The notes beneath the pieces are model-generated. The model ran no database searches. It worked only from the letters and a program-made list of their open reading frames with translations, and had not been told where the DNA came from. The translations under genes were made by a program, and so were the position numbers. A stretch of DNA of 64,000 bases from Euborellia annulipes (lineage: Eukaryota; Arthropoda; Insecta; Dermaptera; Anisolabididae): positions 55,087 to 119,086 of the forward strand of contig JAKCPI010002845.1 of the NCBI GenBank assembly GCA_023213315.1, read 5' to 3'. Of this stretch, positions 33,601 to 44,040 are shown in pieces (position 1 is the first letter of the stretch; each line of letters begins with the position of its first letter).

Positions 33601-36600
33601 TATTTTGTTTTTGTTTGTTTTTTTAACCCTTTTACGGGCAATCATTTATGTTGTCTCAAATCCTGTTCCATAGAACGGGATTTTTTTTTAATTTAAGTAA
33701 ATAATGTCATTTTATAATACTTTTTTTTTTAATTTAAGGTTTTTTTTTCGGCAACTATGGTCATTTAGACCCCTTCCCTATTTATTTAAATTGATTGGTA
33801 GCCAATTCAATTCAATTCAAATAAATTTTTGTCGAATGGTACGGAATGCGAACCCGCGACCCTGGCCATATTATTTTTTTTAAATTAATCTTTTTACGTT
33901 CCAAAATTATTTTTTCAACTTTCTTATATTTAATAGCAACTAGGAGATAGTAGGTGTAAGTTGATATATTTCTCTTACTCAGTCTAACCAGCAATGACCC
34001 TTAGGATCGAATTAATATTTGGTGAAAGTTTCTAAAAGTTAATAAATTTTATTGAAGTCATATACACCTACTAGAAGGCCTACTCTAGTTTGATATCTGA
34101 GCAGCTGTTGTGCCAGAATATATATACGAGTTAAGTACATTACATTTTTAAATTAAAATACAATTCGAAGAATCAAATTTACAGTCTTATCACGTGTCAG
34201 GGATTCACAAGGAAAATGTGAATAATGAATTCTCGAACGTGCAACTCTGCTTATTAAACTTCACGAGAAGATATTGTCTTAAGTTTATAAAAAAACATCT
34301 CTTACAATCGCTGAATATATTGCAGACCGTTTTTATCATAGTATTAATTTCCTTAAATAAAATATTAACACACACCATCTATTGCATTAGTATTGAAATT
34401 AGAGCCCGGTAGTTAGGCAGCCCAAATGGCACACGCACTCTAACTAAAGCATTTTTTAACCTTTTTCAAAGCAGACAATAGCATTACCGGGCTTTCGTCT
34501 CAATATTATTGCAATAGATGGTACGATTCAACAAAGAAACAGCGCGCCTGCCAATCCTCACAACCAACAAAACAGCCATGAGCAGAGAAAAAATTTTTAT
34601 AGGGGAAAGAATTTAAATGACCTCTCTAGAAACCATTGACGTGTTCAATGAAGGGTCAGGTAGCTCGATTTCTTTACAAATACTGAAGGTAAAAGAAAGT
34701 TGTGTGCTGTGAGGTTAGTCAGATAAGATTTTTTTTTTTTTGTAGCTTGAGTCGAGTAGTGAAGCTCTGACAACTATCAAAAGAGGCGAGTACTCTATCA
34801 CTGTGCAATGCCCCAGCAGAAGCTAGTTAAGAGTTATTTCCTATATAAAAATTTTATTATTTGATAACTAGATAAAAATTTTATCAAAATATGATATGTG
34901 ACACATACACTCACTAAGACATATTATTCTTTTTCTTATCGAGTTTTTAATTTAAAACTTTAATTAAATGATATTTATAAATTCATAAAATCCTTGAACA
35001 AAGAAAAAAACTTCATTAATAGTTAACTAGTCATATATATTTAAAGAATATTACGTATTTGTGATTATTTAATTAAAAAATTCTATTATTCATTTGCTTC
35101 TGTTTTTAAAATTGTTAGAAATTCTTGGCACATTCAATGCAAATATTATTATATGAGTAAATAAAAGTACAAATTATAATAATACTAATTAGGAATACTG
35201 TGTGTACTTTTATTCAAAATTAATTTTTATATTCTATTAAACAAGTCGATAAAAATATAAATAATAATTTAATAATAGAGGATGAACCGGTGCTGGCCTA
35301 CTCTCCTGTTATTAGACGTGATTGCCAATATCCAGTCAAACAAAAAACTATTATTTTAATTATTAGAGATCGCGCGAACGAAAACTAGCCCTAAATCTAT
35401 ATTAATATGAACTTCCTATTTATTTTTACTTTCTCTTCCCTCTATATATGTTAAAAAATAGAGTATTGGATTCATGTCAAAAATTCGATGTCGAGATATT
35501 ATAAAAATTATAACAAAGTATTGTGTTTTCGTTTTAGGAAATTAATATTTATTTAATTAAAATCTTCCATAATGATAATAATAATTTCAATTAAAAACAA
35601 AAACTAATTTAGATCAATATTTGATTTCCTTGACTTAAGAAATAATTTCCCGAAAATTATTATTTAGTTTTCATTTAAGAGAGTGTCATTATCAATTTAA
35701 ATTTATTTAAACTTAGCCTAATTAAATAAAATTTTTCTGCACCGCTGATCAAAGATTGCTGGATCAAACGGCACCGAAATATCCTGTTGAATATAATCAG
35801 TTAAGTAAATAAATAATTCATTTGCCAAAAACCTAGCGATTTATTTGCAAAATTTATGAAAAAGATGAATCATTTGAAATACCATTAGATCAGGAGAGAA
35901 GAAATATATTATTTATTATAAATACTGTACTTATAATCAATAGCAGCCCCTGAGGGGCGGTTCCCCTTTTTGGACAAAAAAAAAAATTAAATCATAGTGA
36001 AATTTGTTTAAAAATTCTAATTTCAGAATTAAATAATTTTTACCATCCCCTCCTTGATTGTGCTACTGCCTCTAGCCCTCCCCTACATCACAAATTTCGC
36101 CTCTCTCTTCCTCCCCCCTCCCCCCAACCACCAACCACTGCTTATAATAGTACAGTATTTATTAAATGTTGTATCTTTATAATTAAAGTTGACGAAGAGA
36201 TAAGCTCTTTATATAATCGAATGCATAATTTAAATTACAAAATAAACAATAGGGGCAAATATTACAAAGTTTGAATAATAGGCTAGGATTAGAACAAAAA
36301 TTATTAATTAAAATTTGGCCCCTCAGAAAGCAGCGTCCATCTGTAATTGGACGATGTTATGCATGAAGGAACGCGCAAATATCCTAAATCTAACAAGGAT
36401 ATAGGGCAGTGATTCCCAGCCGGTGTGCCCCGGCCCGCAAAAATGCCTAAGGGGTGCCGCGAGATATTTAGATAAAAAAAAAATAAAAATAAAGAGGCGA
36501 AAAAATAAAGTTTTGCTAAAAAAAAAGGTCAAATGATTAAAATGGAAGCGGCAAAATTTTCCGTACGTCGGAAAAAATTAAGCTTTCCCAAAAAAAGGTC

Positions 36601-37702
36601 AAATGATTTTCACGCAAGAGAAAAAAAATTGCCCCAGAGCGGAAAAAATTTCGTTTTTTTTAGGGGAAAAAAAGCAAGGGTGCCGCTAGTGTGTAATATT
36701 ATTCCCAACGCACCTTTGGGGTGCCGTGGACTTCAAAAGGTTGGGAAACGCTGATATATGGGGCATTTCATTTTCACAAATGTAAACAAATCCAATGGCA
36801 ATGACTTTTTTTCTTGTTTTATACAAAAAAGGGCACAGAGTAATCATGTTGTGATTTTAATAAAGAGGTAGATCTTTTTCCCTACAAGATGGCGGTCTTA
36901 TCTCATTTTGCGTTTGGTTCCTTCAAGATCGACCAATTCAAGTTTGAAATTTGTTAAAACAATGAAAGGTAAGATAATTAAGTTTAAAATTAATTAAAAC
37001 GTCAGGTGCTTATTTTTTATAGAACATATAATAATTATTTAATCTTTTGGCGATCGAACACAAAACTATAAATCATATTTTTCTCTCCATCACCTTCAAA
37101 CAATTCTTAATTTTACTATATATGTCGACTAATTTTTCAAAATTTCAATTATATATAACGCTGGCCTGAGGATGCTATTATAGCGAAATCGATCGCCAAG
37201 AGATTAAATAATTATTATAAAAAATAATCATCTGATGTTTTAATTAATTTTAAACTTAATTATCTTACCTTTCATCATGTACACGTCAGAAATAGAGGAA
37301 TATATTCAACATATTGTTAAAACAACTAAAGCTCCTTAGGGTAATTTATAAAGGACAACAAATTCCACCTCTAATTTCGTCATTGGATAACTTTATTTCA
37401 ATGAAGGTAAAGTAATGGTGTGTTCTTGTATTCTTAAAAGTTGTTCATGCGCGCAACGAAATTAAAATTTTTATAATCATACATAGAATGTCGATAAAAA
37501 TATTGTATAACTATCAATGTTGAATGAAAGTGAATTTTATCTTAATTTAAAGAATACAATTTACCAATTAACTTATTGTTCTTAAAGCAGCTAAATACAT
37601 ATTTAATAATTCATAATTAATAAAAGAGAATAACATTACCCAAAGGGTGACATTGATGAGACAGAACACGTGTCGCACACACGTGTAGCCGCTGCGGCCC
37701 AT
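27473..37702 (-). CDS. Tetraspanin, six coding exons
   Basis: Four-pass plasma-membrane organiser. Minus-strand exons: 37702-37640, 32865-32662, 31708-31529, 29891-29780, 28635-28487 and 27607-27473. All splice sites are GT-AG and the phases agree, giving 280 aa. TM1 is about residues 12-34. TM2 (about 58-78) ends in the family motif FGCCGA at 74-79. TM3 is about 90-112. The large extracellular loop has CCG at 152-154, PDSCC at 174-178, and single cysteines at 188 and 210: the six-cysteine pattern. TM4 spans the last junction. Sequons lie at Asn132 and Asn184. The N-terminus MGRSGYTCVRHVFCLINVTL recalls the Drosophila Tsp5D / vertebrate TSPAN4-TSPAN9 group (from memory, not a search). The acceptor before the ATG exon implies upstream non-coding exons. 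Introns hold SINE, MITE and foldback insertions. Confidence 0.95.
27936..28175. repeat. Foldback element in tetraspanin intron 5 region
   Basis: TATAGACCACATTTTTGTAT on the left and ATACAAAAATGTGGTCTATA on the right are exact complements. The centre has CACTTGAGTCGGAGCAAGT, also found at about 11060. Confidence 0.8.
28487..28635 (-). CDS. Tetraspanin exon 5 (end of large loop, TM4 start)
   Basis: TATTATTATAG acceptor, enters in phase 1 and leaves in phase 0 at CTGCAG|GTAAAT. Encodes loop cysteines 188 and 210 and LVGTVGLVIAFLQ. Confidence 0.94.
28866..29115. mobile_element. MITE, CCCGGTAGTTAGGCAG family
   Basis: GACTAAAGCCCGGTAGTTAG on the left; on the right GCTGCCATTTGGACTGCC and TAACTACC form the inverted end. 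The interior resembles 23322-23520. Confidence 0.6.
29400..29617. mobile_element. MITE with TACTGGAAG ends
   Basis: TACTGGAAGATAGGCAAC on the left and GTTGCCTAACTTCCAGTA on the right form terminal inverted repeats. A related fragment lies at about 50715. Confidence 0.65.
29780..29891 (-). CDS. Tetraspanin exon 4 (CCG motif)
   Basis: Poly-pyrimidine acceptor ending TTTAG, 112 nt, phase 0 to 1. Encodes FECCGVSSHEDWYDINAW through PDSCCLPAYRNQT, the diagnostic part of the large loop. Confidence 0.95.
29986..30675. other. Tetraspanin intron sequence
   Basis: AT-rich, preceded by a short family A end at 29940-29985. No independent feature seen. Confidence 0.4.
30684..30961. mobile_element. hAT-type MITE, TSD GTTTAGTT
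   Basis: CAGTGGCGTCATTTC left end and AGACGCCACTG right end, with a perfect 8-bp duplication GTTTAGTT at 30676-30683 and 30962-30969. Same family as 18282-18530. Confidence 0.92.
31529..31708 (-). CDS. Tetraspanin exon 3 (TM3, start of large loop)
   Basis: TTTTTTACAG acceptor, GAG|GTATCT donor, 60 codons in phase 0. Encodes YFSLVILVFLIEFGVATLCF and a helical loop segment. Confidence 0.94.
31894..31928 (-). other. CTGAAGA-GAAAC hammerhead-like motif
   Basis: On the minus strand CTGAAGA, a short imperfect hairpin, then GAAACGTC. One of the recurrent motifs listed in the findings. Confidence 0.4.
32040..32185. repeat. Two-unit tandem repeat, TGAGCCCCGAAGGGCCCGG family
   Basis: Two units of roughly 80 bp, sharing GGGCCCGGCCCTCT and AAATTTTTCTG; related units are at 26600-26725 and 31790. 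Confidence 0.6.
32662..32865 (-). CDS. Tetraspanin exon 2 (TM1 to TM2)
   Basis: GATTTTAG acceptor, ACG|GTACAT donor, 68 codons in phase 0. Encodes LAGCGLLGVGLWLR, the small loop and MAFGVLAFVVAFFGCCGA. GC-richer than its flanks. Confidence 0.95.
33203..33586. mobile_element. MITE with GCTGAACC ends
   Basis: GCTGAACCACACCAAGTGAG on the left and a CTCAATTGGTGTGGGTTCAGC-type complement on the right. The interior repeats TTTTGCTCAATCGGTGTG and CCGATTAGGCAAAA, typical of subterminal binding sites. No clear TSD. Confidence 0.65.
33721..33868 (-). repeat. SINE2, minus
   Basis: On plus, TTTAATTTAAGGTTTTTTTT, then GATTGGTAGCCAATTCAATT and the inverted B box GCGAACCCGCGACC near the high end. Confidence 0.7.
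34374..34522. mobile_element. MITE, CCCGGTAGTTAGGCAG family, complete
   Basis: ACCATCTATTGCATTAGTAT on the left and ATATTATTGCAATAGATGGT on the right are terminal inverted repeats of a 149-bp element. Confidence 0.7.
34523..36406. other. Tetraspanin intron 1, AT-rich
   Basis: Small family A fragments at 34685-34730 and 35430-35515. No coding sequence supported. Confidence 0.4.
36407..36753. mobile_element. hAT-type MITE with CAGTGATTCCCAGCC ends
   Basis: CAGTGATTCCCAGCC and GGTTGGGAAACGCTG are the classic hAT terminus. The flanks ATATAGGG and ATATATGG are a plausible but imperfect TSD. The interior carries the AAAAGGTCAAATGATT module shared with 19686-19988 and 47658-48021. Confidence 0.82.
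36955..37282. repeat. Foldback element with hammerhead-like motif in its spacer
   Basis: Arms contain AAAGGTAAGATAATTAAGTT on the left and AACTTAATTATCTTACCTTT on the right. The spacer side has CTGAGGA then GCTATTATAGC then GAAAT at 37166-37187. Confidence 0.8.
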
Positions 37703-37718
37703 CGCGGCCGCCTCTTAT
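37640..37718 (-). CDS. Tetraspanin exon with start codon
   Basis: TTTTTCAG acceptor at 37719, 16 nt of GC-rich 5' UTR (ATAAGAGGCGGCCGCG), then ATG at 37702-37700 and 21 codons, ending at TGG|GTAATG. Coding part is 37640-37702. Confidence 0.92.
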
Positions 37719-39892
37719 CTGAAAAATTAATAAAAAGTCCTCATTAGATTGACACATTCATTATATAAAGATTTATTTTTATTATTAATATGATAAAAAT
37801 TGGCTTTTGCTTCATTAAAAATAATAGATAAATAAGTTTTGAGTTTCATGAAAACATGATTTATTTTTAATAAATTTATTTAAAAGAGTGGTATGTTTTA
37901 CAAAATGTCATGGCCTCTAATTTTTATAAGAATTTTAAAAATACTTTCATAAAATAATAAACACTAGACTTTGTCTTTGATTCAAGTTATGAGTCTACCC
38001 TGAAATAGTTTTGTATTCCCATAGTTTGGAAACTACAGATTTAAACAATAACTCTTGAGAATTTTTTTTTATATTAAAAGGGGACACCGTATCAAAATAA
38101 AGAGTATTTTATCACCAATAAAAACTTAAAACATACAACCTAGTGTGTTATTTAAAATATTATTTAATTAAAACCATTATCATAATTTAAAAATTATTTT
38201 TCTTGATTTATTGGTAGATTATTAACACTACCAATTTTAGAGACTTTCTGGCTCTTAAAGGACAATAAAAATTATATTTGTGAATTTTAGAGTAAGTCAA
38301 TCTCGGAATCCTAGAGAAATAGAAAGACAGGAAAAAAAATCCATGTGCATTTTATTCAATTAGAGTCAAAGATGAGGGGAAGTCAGAATAAGTGACTTTT
38401 ATTAACTGAAAACTGGGTTTAGAGAAAAAAGTATTTTTATTGAAAAATGAAATATATTATAACCATGGGCGTAACTATGGAGTTTTTTTTTTTTTTGGGG
38501 GGGGGGGCCCGCAGCAAGAAAAATTGAAACAATATGGGGCCTACCAGGCCCCCGGGGTCCATGCCCCCCTCCCAGCCAAATTCCCTAGTTACTCCCATGA
38601 TTTATGACTTTCCAAAATTTCTTAAGTTTATGGAAAAGATAGGTCAACATTCGTAGATAAATAAAAGAAAAATGCTAAAAAATTATTTTTACCTTGAAAC
38701 ATTTTTTTTTTTCTATAAAATTAGTACGAATAATATATGGAAATTGACTTGATTAGCTTGGTAATTTAGAAGTAATTTTGAAATGTACAATAATAAGGAA
38801 TAAGTAAGGCCATTTTAAGTAATCGGTTATCTTACTTGCTCGGACTTAAGTGAAGAGGCGAGTGAGAGTGGGAAAGGGATCTATCTCACTTTGATTAAAT
38901 AAATTTTAGCCATCTGGAACATGCTTACGAAGATGTCATTTAAAAATATCCATATATCAAAATATTATCTAGGTTCAAAAGAGAAAGAGAGATATATTTA
39001 TTTTCAATTTTAGGTGGGGCTTTATAAAGTAAAAAAGTAAAAAAAGGGTTTTATTTTTTTTATTCTCTCAATACTTGGATGGAAGTATGGTTGCTCTCTT
39101 CCAGGGGATGACTGGTCGCACAGCACACAACTTTCTTTTACCTCCGGTAATCGAAAGTGGAAAATAAAATAACCCCCGGTTTTTAACACTTAATACGTAT
39201 TTCAACTCTCATGGGTCATTATCAGATACAATTTTTTCAAGTACTGTTGAACAGTACAATCACAGTTGTAAAATCATTTGACACAAGAGTGTTGAAATGT
39301 GCACTAAAGTATTAATACATAAGATAATTTTTAATAAATATTTGTAATTTATAACCTAGTGTTTTAAATTAAATTTTTTTTTTAAATTTCCTAATATATT
39401 AATCCATAATGTTGCAACTAGAGGATAAATTTCCTTAGTATTTTTTAAAGTAGTCTACTAATTAACGATCTTCAAACATAAATATCAATAAACTCAAAAT
39501 CTAATAATTTTTCATTCAAAGTTCAAAAAATCTTTATAGACGGCAAATTTGGAATTACCCCCCCCCCCCGAGATTTGAAAAAATACTTTTTTGTCGAAAA
39601 AAAAAAATTATTTTTAATGTAAAATTTTAAAAATTAATACTTAAAAATTTGATTTGTATTTATATTCTGGCAAACAAGTACAGAATGCGCCTTTAAATTA
39701 CCGAAATTAAGAAAAAATAGTGTGCTGCGCGACGAGTCACACCAGATTACCCCCCCCCCCGAGAAACACCTCTGAATCCGCCCTTGACTCAGGGTATGAG
39801 AACAATTAAATCAAATGATCCGTCGATAATAATCAAAATCTTTCTATACTAAAAAAATATTATTTTTGGCTCCTTAACCATCTATAAATAAT
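37719..39892. other. AT-rich stretch with repeat fragments
   Basis: Contains a family A hairpin piece at 39105-39160 and a relative of the 4563 MITE at about 39545-39790. No gene seen on either strand. Confidence 0.4.
38464..38599. mobile_element. Probable hAT-type MITE
   Basis: CATGGGCGTAACTA and TAGTTACTCCCATG are near-complementary ends around T, G and C runs. The flanks ATTATAAC and ATTTATGA do not match well, so a TSD is not established. Confidence 0.5.
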
Positions 39893-39900
39893 TTCAGAAC
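39893..39900 (+). promoter_or_regulatory. TATA box of gene 4
   Basis: TATAAATA lies 97 bp before the gene 4 ATG, close to the 113-122 bp spacing in genes 1 and 2. Confidence 0.4.
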
Positions 39901-39989
39901 AATAAAGTATTGTATGTACGCATGCTTAATACCAAATTTATAATAAATTAGATAGAAAATCGGAATAATTTTATTTTTAGACTGTTATT

Positions 39990-40169
39990 ATGTTATTCAA
40001 ACTTTCTTTTTGTAATGGAGTTGCATTCAGCTTATTCTTTATTATAAATGGTTTGAATTTAGATGTGGTAGAGAATAACATAACATTTAAAAGAAATGCA
40101 GATGTAACCAGGCAGGTTTTAAATGGTCTTAGGAATATAATAAAGGGAACGTCAGAGTCAAAGTCATAA
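39990..40169 (+). CDS. Gene 4: 59-aa predicted secreted peptide precursor
   Basis: A single-exon ORF of 59 codons plus TAA. Residues 1 to about 22 (MLFKLSFCNGVAFSLFFIIN) form a signal peptide. A sequon lies at Asn30 and a dibasic KR at 34-35. After it the peptide NADVTRQVLNGLRNIIKG... can form an amphipathic helix. The mature part has no cysteine. A TTTTATTTTTAG acceptor-like string ends 9 bp before the ATG, so a 5' UTR intron is an alternative to the TATA box at 39893. A single ORF this short could be chance; the signal peptide, the KR site and the upstream context make it worth keeping. It would be nested, on the opposite strand, in a long tetraspanin 5' intron. Confidence 0.5.
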   Translation: MLFKLSFCNGVAFSLFFIINGLNLDVVENNITFKRNADVTRQVLNGLRNIIKGTSESKS

Positions 40170-40629
40170 AAAAGTTATTCCCCTGAATGAACAGTCAAGG
40201 AACAAAAAAAAAGAACAAGAATTTCTGTATCAGGTAGAAAATACTCATTTAATTAGTTGCGGGATGAAGAGAAGAGAAGGATTCCAAAGAAGAGCTAATA
40301 AGAGTGGGAAAAAAAATGAAAAAAAAGATGAGACAGCATTAAACAATCTTTAAAAAAAAATAATAGACTATATTTTATGCAAAAAATAACACTGTTTTAT
40401 AAGATGCAGAGAAAAAAAAAACGGTTTATTCAAGTCAAGAGAAGAATGTTTAAAGATGCAATTAAACTGGCGGTCCTGGCCGAAAAAAAAAACAACACCA
40501 AGATTTTTAACTTTTTAAACATATAAAAACAAAAAATTCTATAATCATTAACATTATTTTTGCTCCCCTAAAATTTATGAAATCGCTTCATTGTGCTCTT
40601 GATTGATATGTAAAGAAAATTTGTAAACT

Positions 40630-41055
40630 CTACAAATAATAAAATCTGCACTATCTCTCTTCTACAGGTATTACCATGGTCAATGCTCTGCCGAAATTAA
40701 AATCAATTATCCCACCCAATGCAACATATTCACGGAACACAAGAGAGGCATCTTCCCAGCATCCCTATGCTGTTCAGATCACGACTAACAGAACAAAACA
40801 ATTTCATTCTTCCTTTGTCCCCATGACCTCCCGTGATTGGAACAAGCTCCCTGCGTCTATCTTCCCCAAAACCTACAATCTTCAGACTTTCAAGTCTAAC
40901 CTCAACAGGCATCTTCTCAGTTCCCGCAGTTGAGTTTCCCCTTTATGCTTCTCCTTTTGTTTTTATTTTCTTCCTGGCTGCATGTGACTATTGGTCATTA
41001 TAGGTCTTCGGACCTTATGCACCCATTCCAAAAAAAAAAAAAAAAAAAAAAAAAT
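40630..41055 (+). mobile_element. 5'-truncated non-LTR retrotransposon (LINE) 3' end
   Basis: Encodes the extreme C-terminus of a reverse-transcriptase polyprotein, recognisable by LFYRYYHGQCSAE, then SFVPMTSRDWNKLPASIF and YNLQTFKSNLNRHL. The first part is in a different frame from the rest, a one-base shift near 40692. A 3' UTR with hairpin GGTCTTCGGACC follows, then a poly(A) run at about 41032-41055. Typical of dead, 5'-truncated insertions. Confidence 0.85.
40676..40933 (+). pseudogene. Reverse transcriptase C-terminal remnant
   Basis: 85-codon open frame within the truncated LINE. It matches the C-terminal tail found after the RT domain in jockey/RTE-like elements. No catalytic residues are present. 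Not a host gene. Confidence 0.85.
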
Positions 41056-41420
41056 TAGAAAAAAAAACTCTCAAAGATAAAAAAAAAAATAGTTTAGATT
41101 TGATCAGATTAAATATCAAAAAATTGCCGGCGGGTCTGGCAAGAAGAAAGACGAGTAGCTACCAAGATTCAAGCAGGGCGCTCAACATGGATTGGTGGCC
41201 TAGATGAAAAAGGCTGTTGAACGCCAGCAGGCGCGAAAGTTGTGTAATGTGCTGCACACCAGATTTTTTTTGTGTCGAGATATAGACGCTATTTAGTTTC
41301 CCATAACACCTTAGTTCCAAACTTGTGTTTTAAATATTGACTGGTTGAAATAAACTAAAGTTATTTTTCAAAATTTTAATCTCATATTATATTTTATACA
41401 CAATAGAGAATCCTAAATAA

Positions 41421-41629
41421 TTGCTCTTGTGGGTGGTGACCACGAGCTGCCCGAGCTGGGACTGGCAGTCCTTCTTTTCTTTACATGTCTGTCTGTCCCT
41501 TACTTCTAAATTTTCAACAGGCGTCAGACCGTGCGACTGGCCGGCTTGTACTATTACTTCCTGTCGCAAAAACCCATTCAGCCGACCTCGCACTCCGGGA
41601 ATAAGGCTAAGAAGAAGAAGAAGAAGAAG
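41421..41629 (+). mobile_element. Retroposed fragment with (AAG)n tail and 16-bp TSD
   Basis: A GC-richer 209-bp insert ends in AAGGCTAAGAAGAAGAAG and is bounded by a perfect duplication AGAGAATCCTAAATAA at 41405-41420 and 41630-41645. This is a target-primed insertion of a LINE 3' end or SINE. The overlapping open frames on both strands are not genes. Confidence 0.88.
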
Positions 41630-41919
41630 AGAGAATCCTAAATAAATACAAAATTTCATAAGAATTGGAAAATATTTTTTTAAATGTGTAAAAAGTTCCC
41701 CCTTTTGAATCGAAATTTACATCCAAAAATCCCCATAGGGTTTTAACATTGGCTCTATGGAAGGAAGAGCCGAAAAATAAATTTGAAAATCTGAAATACT
41801 ACATCAGTAAAGTGTGCTTCAAACAATTTTCAGGGCAATATGAGAATATACATTTTAAAGAGGATCTAAAAAATAATTGATTTATAAATTTTACTCAAAA
41901 CCGTTAGAGCCAATTTTAA

Positions 41920-42598
41920 AAAAATCTGGTGTGACTGGTCGCACAGACACAACTTTCTCTTACCTTCGGTAATCGAAAGTTGTGAACTGTGCTTGTCACA
42001 CCAGATTTTTTGTGTTGAGATATATTTAGTTACCGACAGTAGGGTACATTTGAATTCAAGATGTAAAATTTATAAGTTTGGGAAAATATTTATATTTTGT
42101 TACCATAGCAACCATAGAAGAAATTCCTATCTTTCCTATGAAGAACAAGAGTAAAGTGGTCTTCAGAAGATTTCAATGACAAAATGAGAATATACATTTC
42201 ATTGAGAATCTAAAAAATAATTGATTTTTGAATTTAAAAAAATCGTTGGAGCAAATTTTGAGAAAATCGAAAAAAAACTGAAAAATTGCATCAGTAAAGT
42301 ACAGTACTTTTTGGCCAATTTTGTTGAAAAGCTTCGTGTCACGTCCCATGGGGGTGCCTAACTTAAATATAAAATTTCAACTTCCTAGCTCTTTTCGTTC
42401 TTGAGATATTTTGCTCACAGACAGACACACACACAGACAGACAGACAGACAGACCATGTCGCGAAAACCACTTTTTTGGACTCAGGGGACCTCAAAACGT
42501 GAAGATCCATCAAAATCTCGACATCGAATTTTTGACATGAATCCAATACTTTCTCTCTTATATATATTACATATATACATAGGTAGAGAAAGTAAAAA
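41920..42598 (+). repeat. Family A, full length
   Basis: Hairpin 41920-42012, full body, ACACACACAGACAGACAGAC microsatellite and the terminal GAGAAAGTAAAA. A 3' piece of another copy precedes it from about 41804. Confidence 0.85.
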
Positions 42599-42599
42599 T

Positions 42600-42856
42600 G
42601 GAAAAAAACTGAAAAAGTATTACAATAAAGTATTAGTACTTTTTGGCCGATTTTGTTCAAAAGCTTATTTTGATTGTCCGGAAGGATACCTTACTTAAAT
42701 ATGAAATTTCAATCTCGTAGATCAATTCATGGTTAAAATAGTTACACACATACAGACAGACCAATTTGCGGAATTCAGGGGACCTCAAAATGTCAAATTT
42801 TTGACATACTCGCAATGCTTTTCTCTATACATTACATATATGGGTAAGAAAAGTAA
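42600..42856 (+). repeat. Family A, 3' fragment in tandem
   Basis: GGAAAAAAACTGAAAAAGTA through GGGTAAGAAAAGTAAG, directly abutting the full copy. Confidence 0.7.
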
Positions 42857-42949
42857 GAAACTCATTACAATACCTTTGATTAATAAGTCCAGGTCGAAAT
42901 TACAGTAGAATATACGAATAATAAACGAGAATATTGAGAATTCTATGGC

Positions 42950-43220
42950 TTGGTTTTTGTATTTCCTGTCCGGGCACTGACAAAGTCAATTGACTACTAG
43001 ACTCGTCGGGTGTCCCGTTAGTTCAAGTGGGAATTTCTCCTCTCTATCTCTCTCCTGCTGCCGGCACACCAACACACCAATACACCTCTGCACATTTATG
43101 TCCATTTGGTTCTCTCGTCGGTTTGCAACGCACCTTGGCGGTTGCCGGCTTCAGAAAGAATGACCCAGTCATATTTTTTAAGAAGCATGCTAGTCACGAT
43201 CTTGATGGAATAAAAAATAC
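42950..43220. other. GC-richer patch of unknown nature
   Basis: Stands out from its AT-rich flanks and holds a 67-codon plus-strand frame (MGISPLYLSPAAGTPTHQYT...) with low-complexity Thr/Ser/Pro and no recognised family. It could be a 5' UTR exon or promoter of either strand, or an old repeat. Confidence 0.3.
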
Positions 43221-43409
43221 TAAACACTAGTCGAAACTACTTCCTAACAGTAAACCTTAATAATTTTATAACATTTTTTATCAAATTTCTGACAGTCGTA
43301 AGTGATGATATGAATTTTCAAAATTCAAAAAACAAAAAGTTAATCCATTTATAATTTGAAAATTTGTAACAATTTCATATTATAAAAAAATTATATAACT
43401 AAATCAAAG

Positions 43410-44040
43410 AAATCTAGTGTGACTAGTCGCACAGCACCCAACTTTATTTTAGATTTGGTAATTGAAAGTTGTGTTCTGTGTTTGTTACACCAGATTTTTT
43501 GTGTCGACATAAATTTAGTTTCCGCCAATATATTACTAAAATTTATAAACATGGAAAATATTTATATTTTGTTACCATGCCAACCATTTTTCCTATCTTT
43601 CCTATGAAATACAAGAGTAAAATATGTTTAAAACAATTTCAAGAGCAAAATGAGAATATACATTTTAAAGAGAATCTAAAAAATATTTGATTTATGAATT
43701 TTAATCAAAATCGTTGAAGCGAATTTTGAGAAAATCGAAACAAAAGAACAAAAAAAAAATACATCAATAAAGTACTAGTACTTTTTTGCTGATCTTGTTC
43801 AAAAGGTTATTTTCACGCCTCAGGGGCGTGCCTAACTTATATATAAAATTTCAACCTCGTAGCTCAATTCCTTCATGCTTTAAATTAAACACAGATACAC
43901 ACACGCAGACCAATGTACGGGACCCCTTTTTTTTGGACTCATAGGAGCTCAAAACGTGAATATCCGACATCGAATTTTTGAAATGAATCCAATACTTTCT
44001 CTTTCTATATATATACATTTATAGGTAAGAGAAAGTAAAA
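43410..44040 (+). repeat. Family A, full length
   Basis: Hairpin AATCTAGTGTGACTAGTCG to CACCAGATTTTTT, body, and end GGTAAGAGAAAGTAAAA. Confidence 0.8.

Noticed and set aside
36890..36955. AAGATGGCGG with a 22-codon frame, reminiscent of a YY1-type promoter
   Set aside because: Only a single short motif; no other promoter evidence.
41387..41659. Frames on both strands with a Leu run or an Arg run
   Set aside because: Lie in the retroposed fragment with the AAG tail; the runs are the translated tail.
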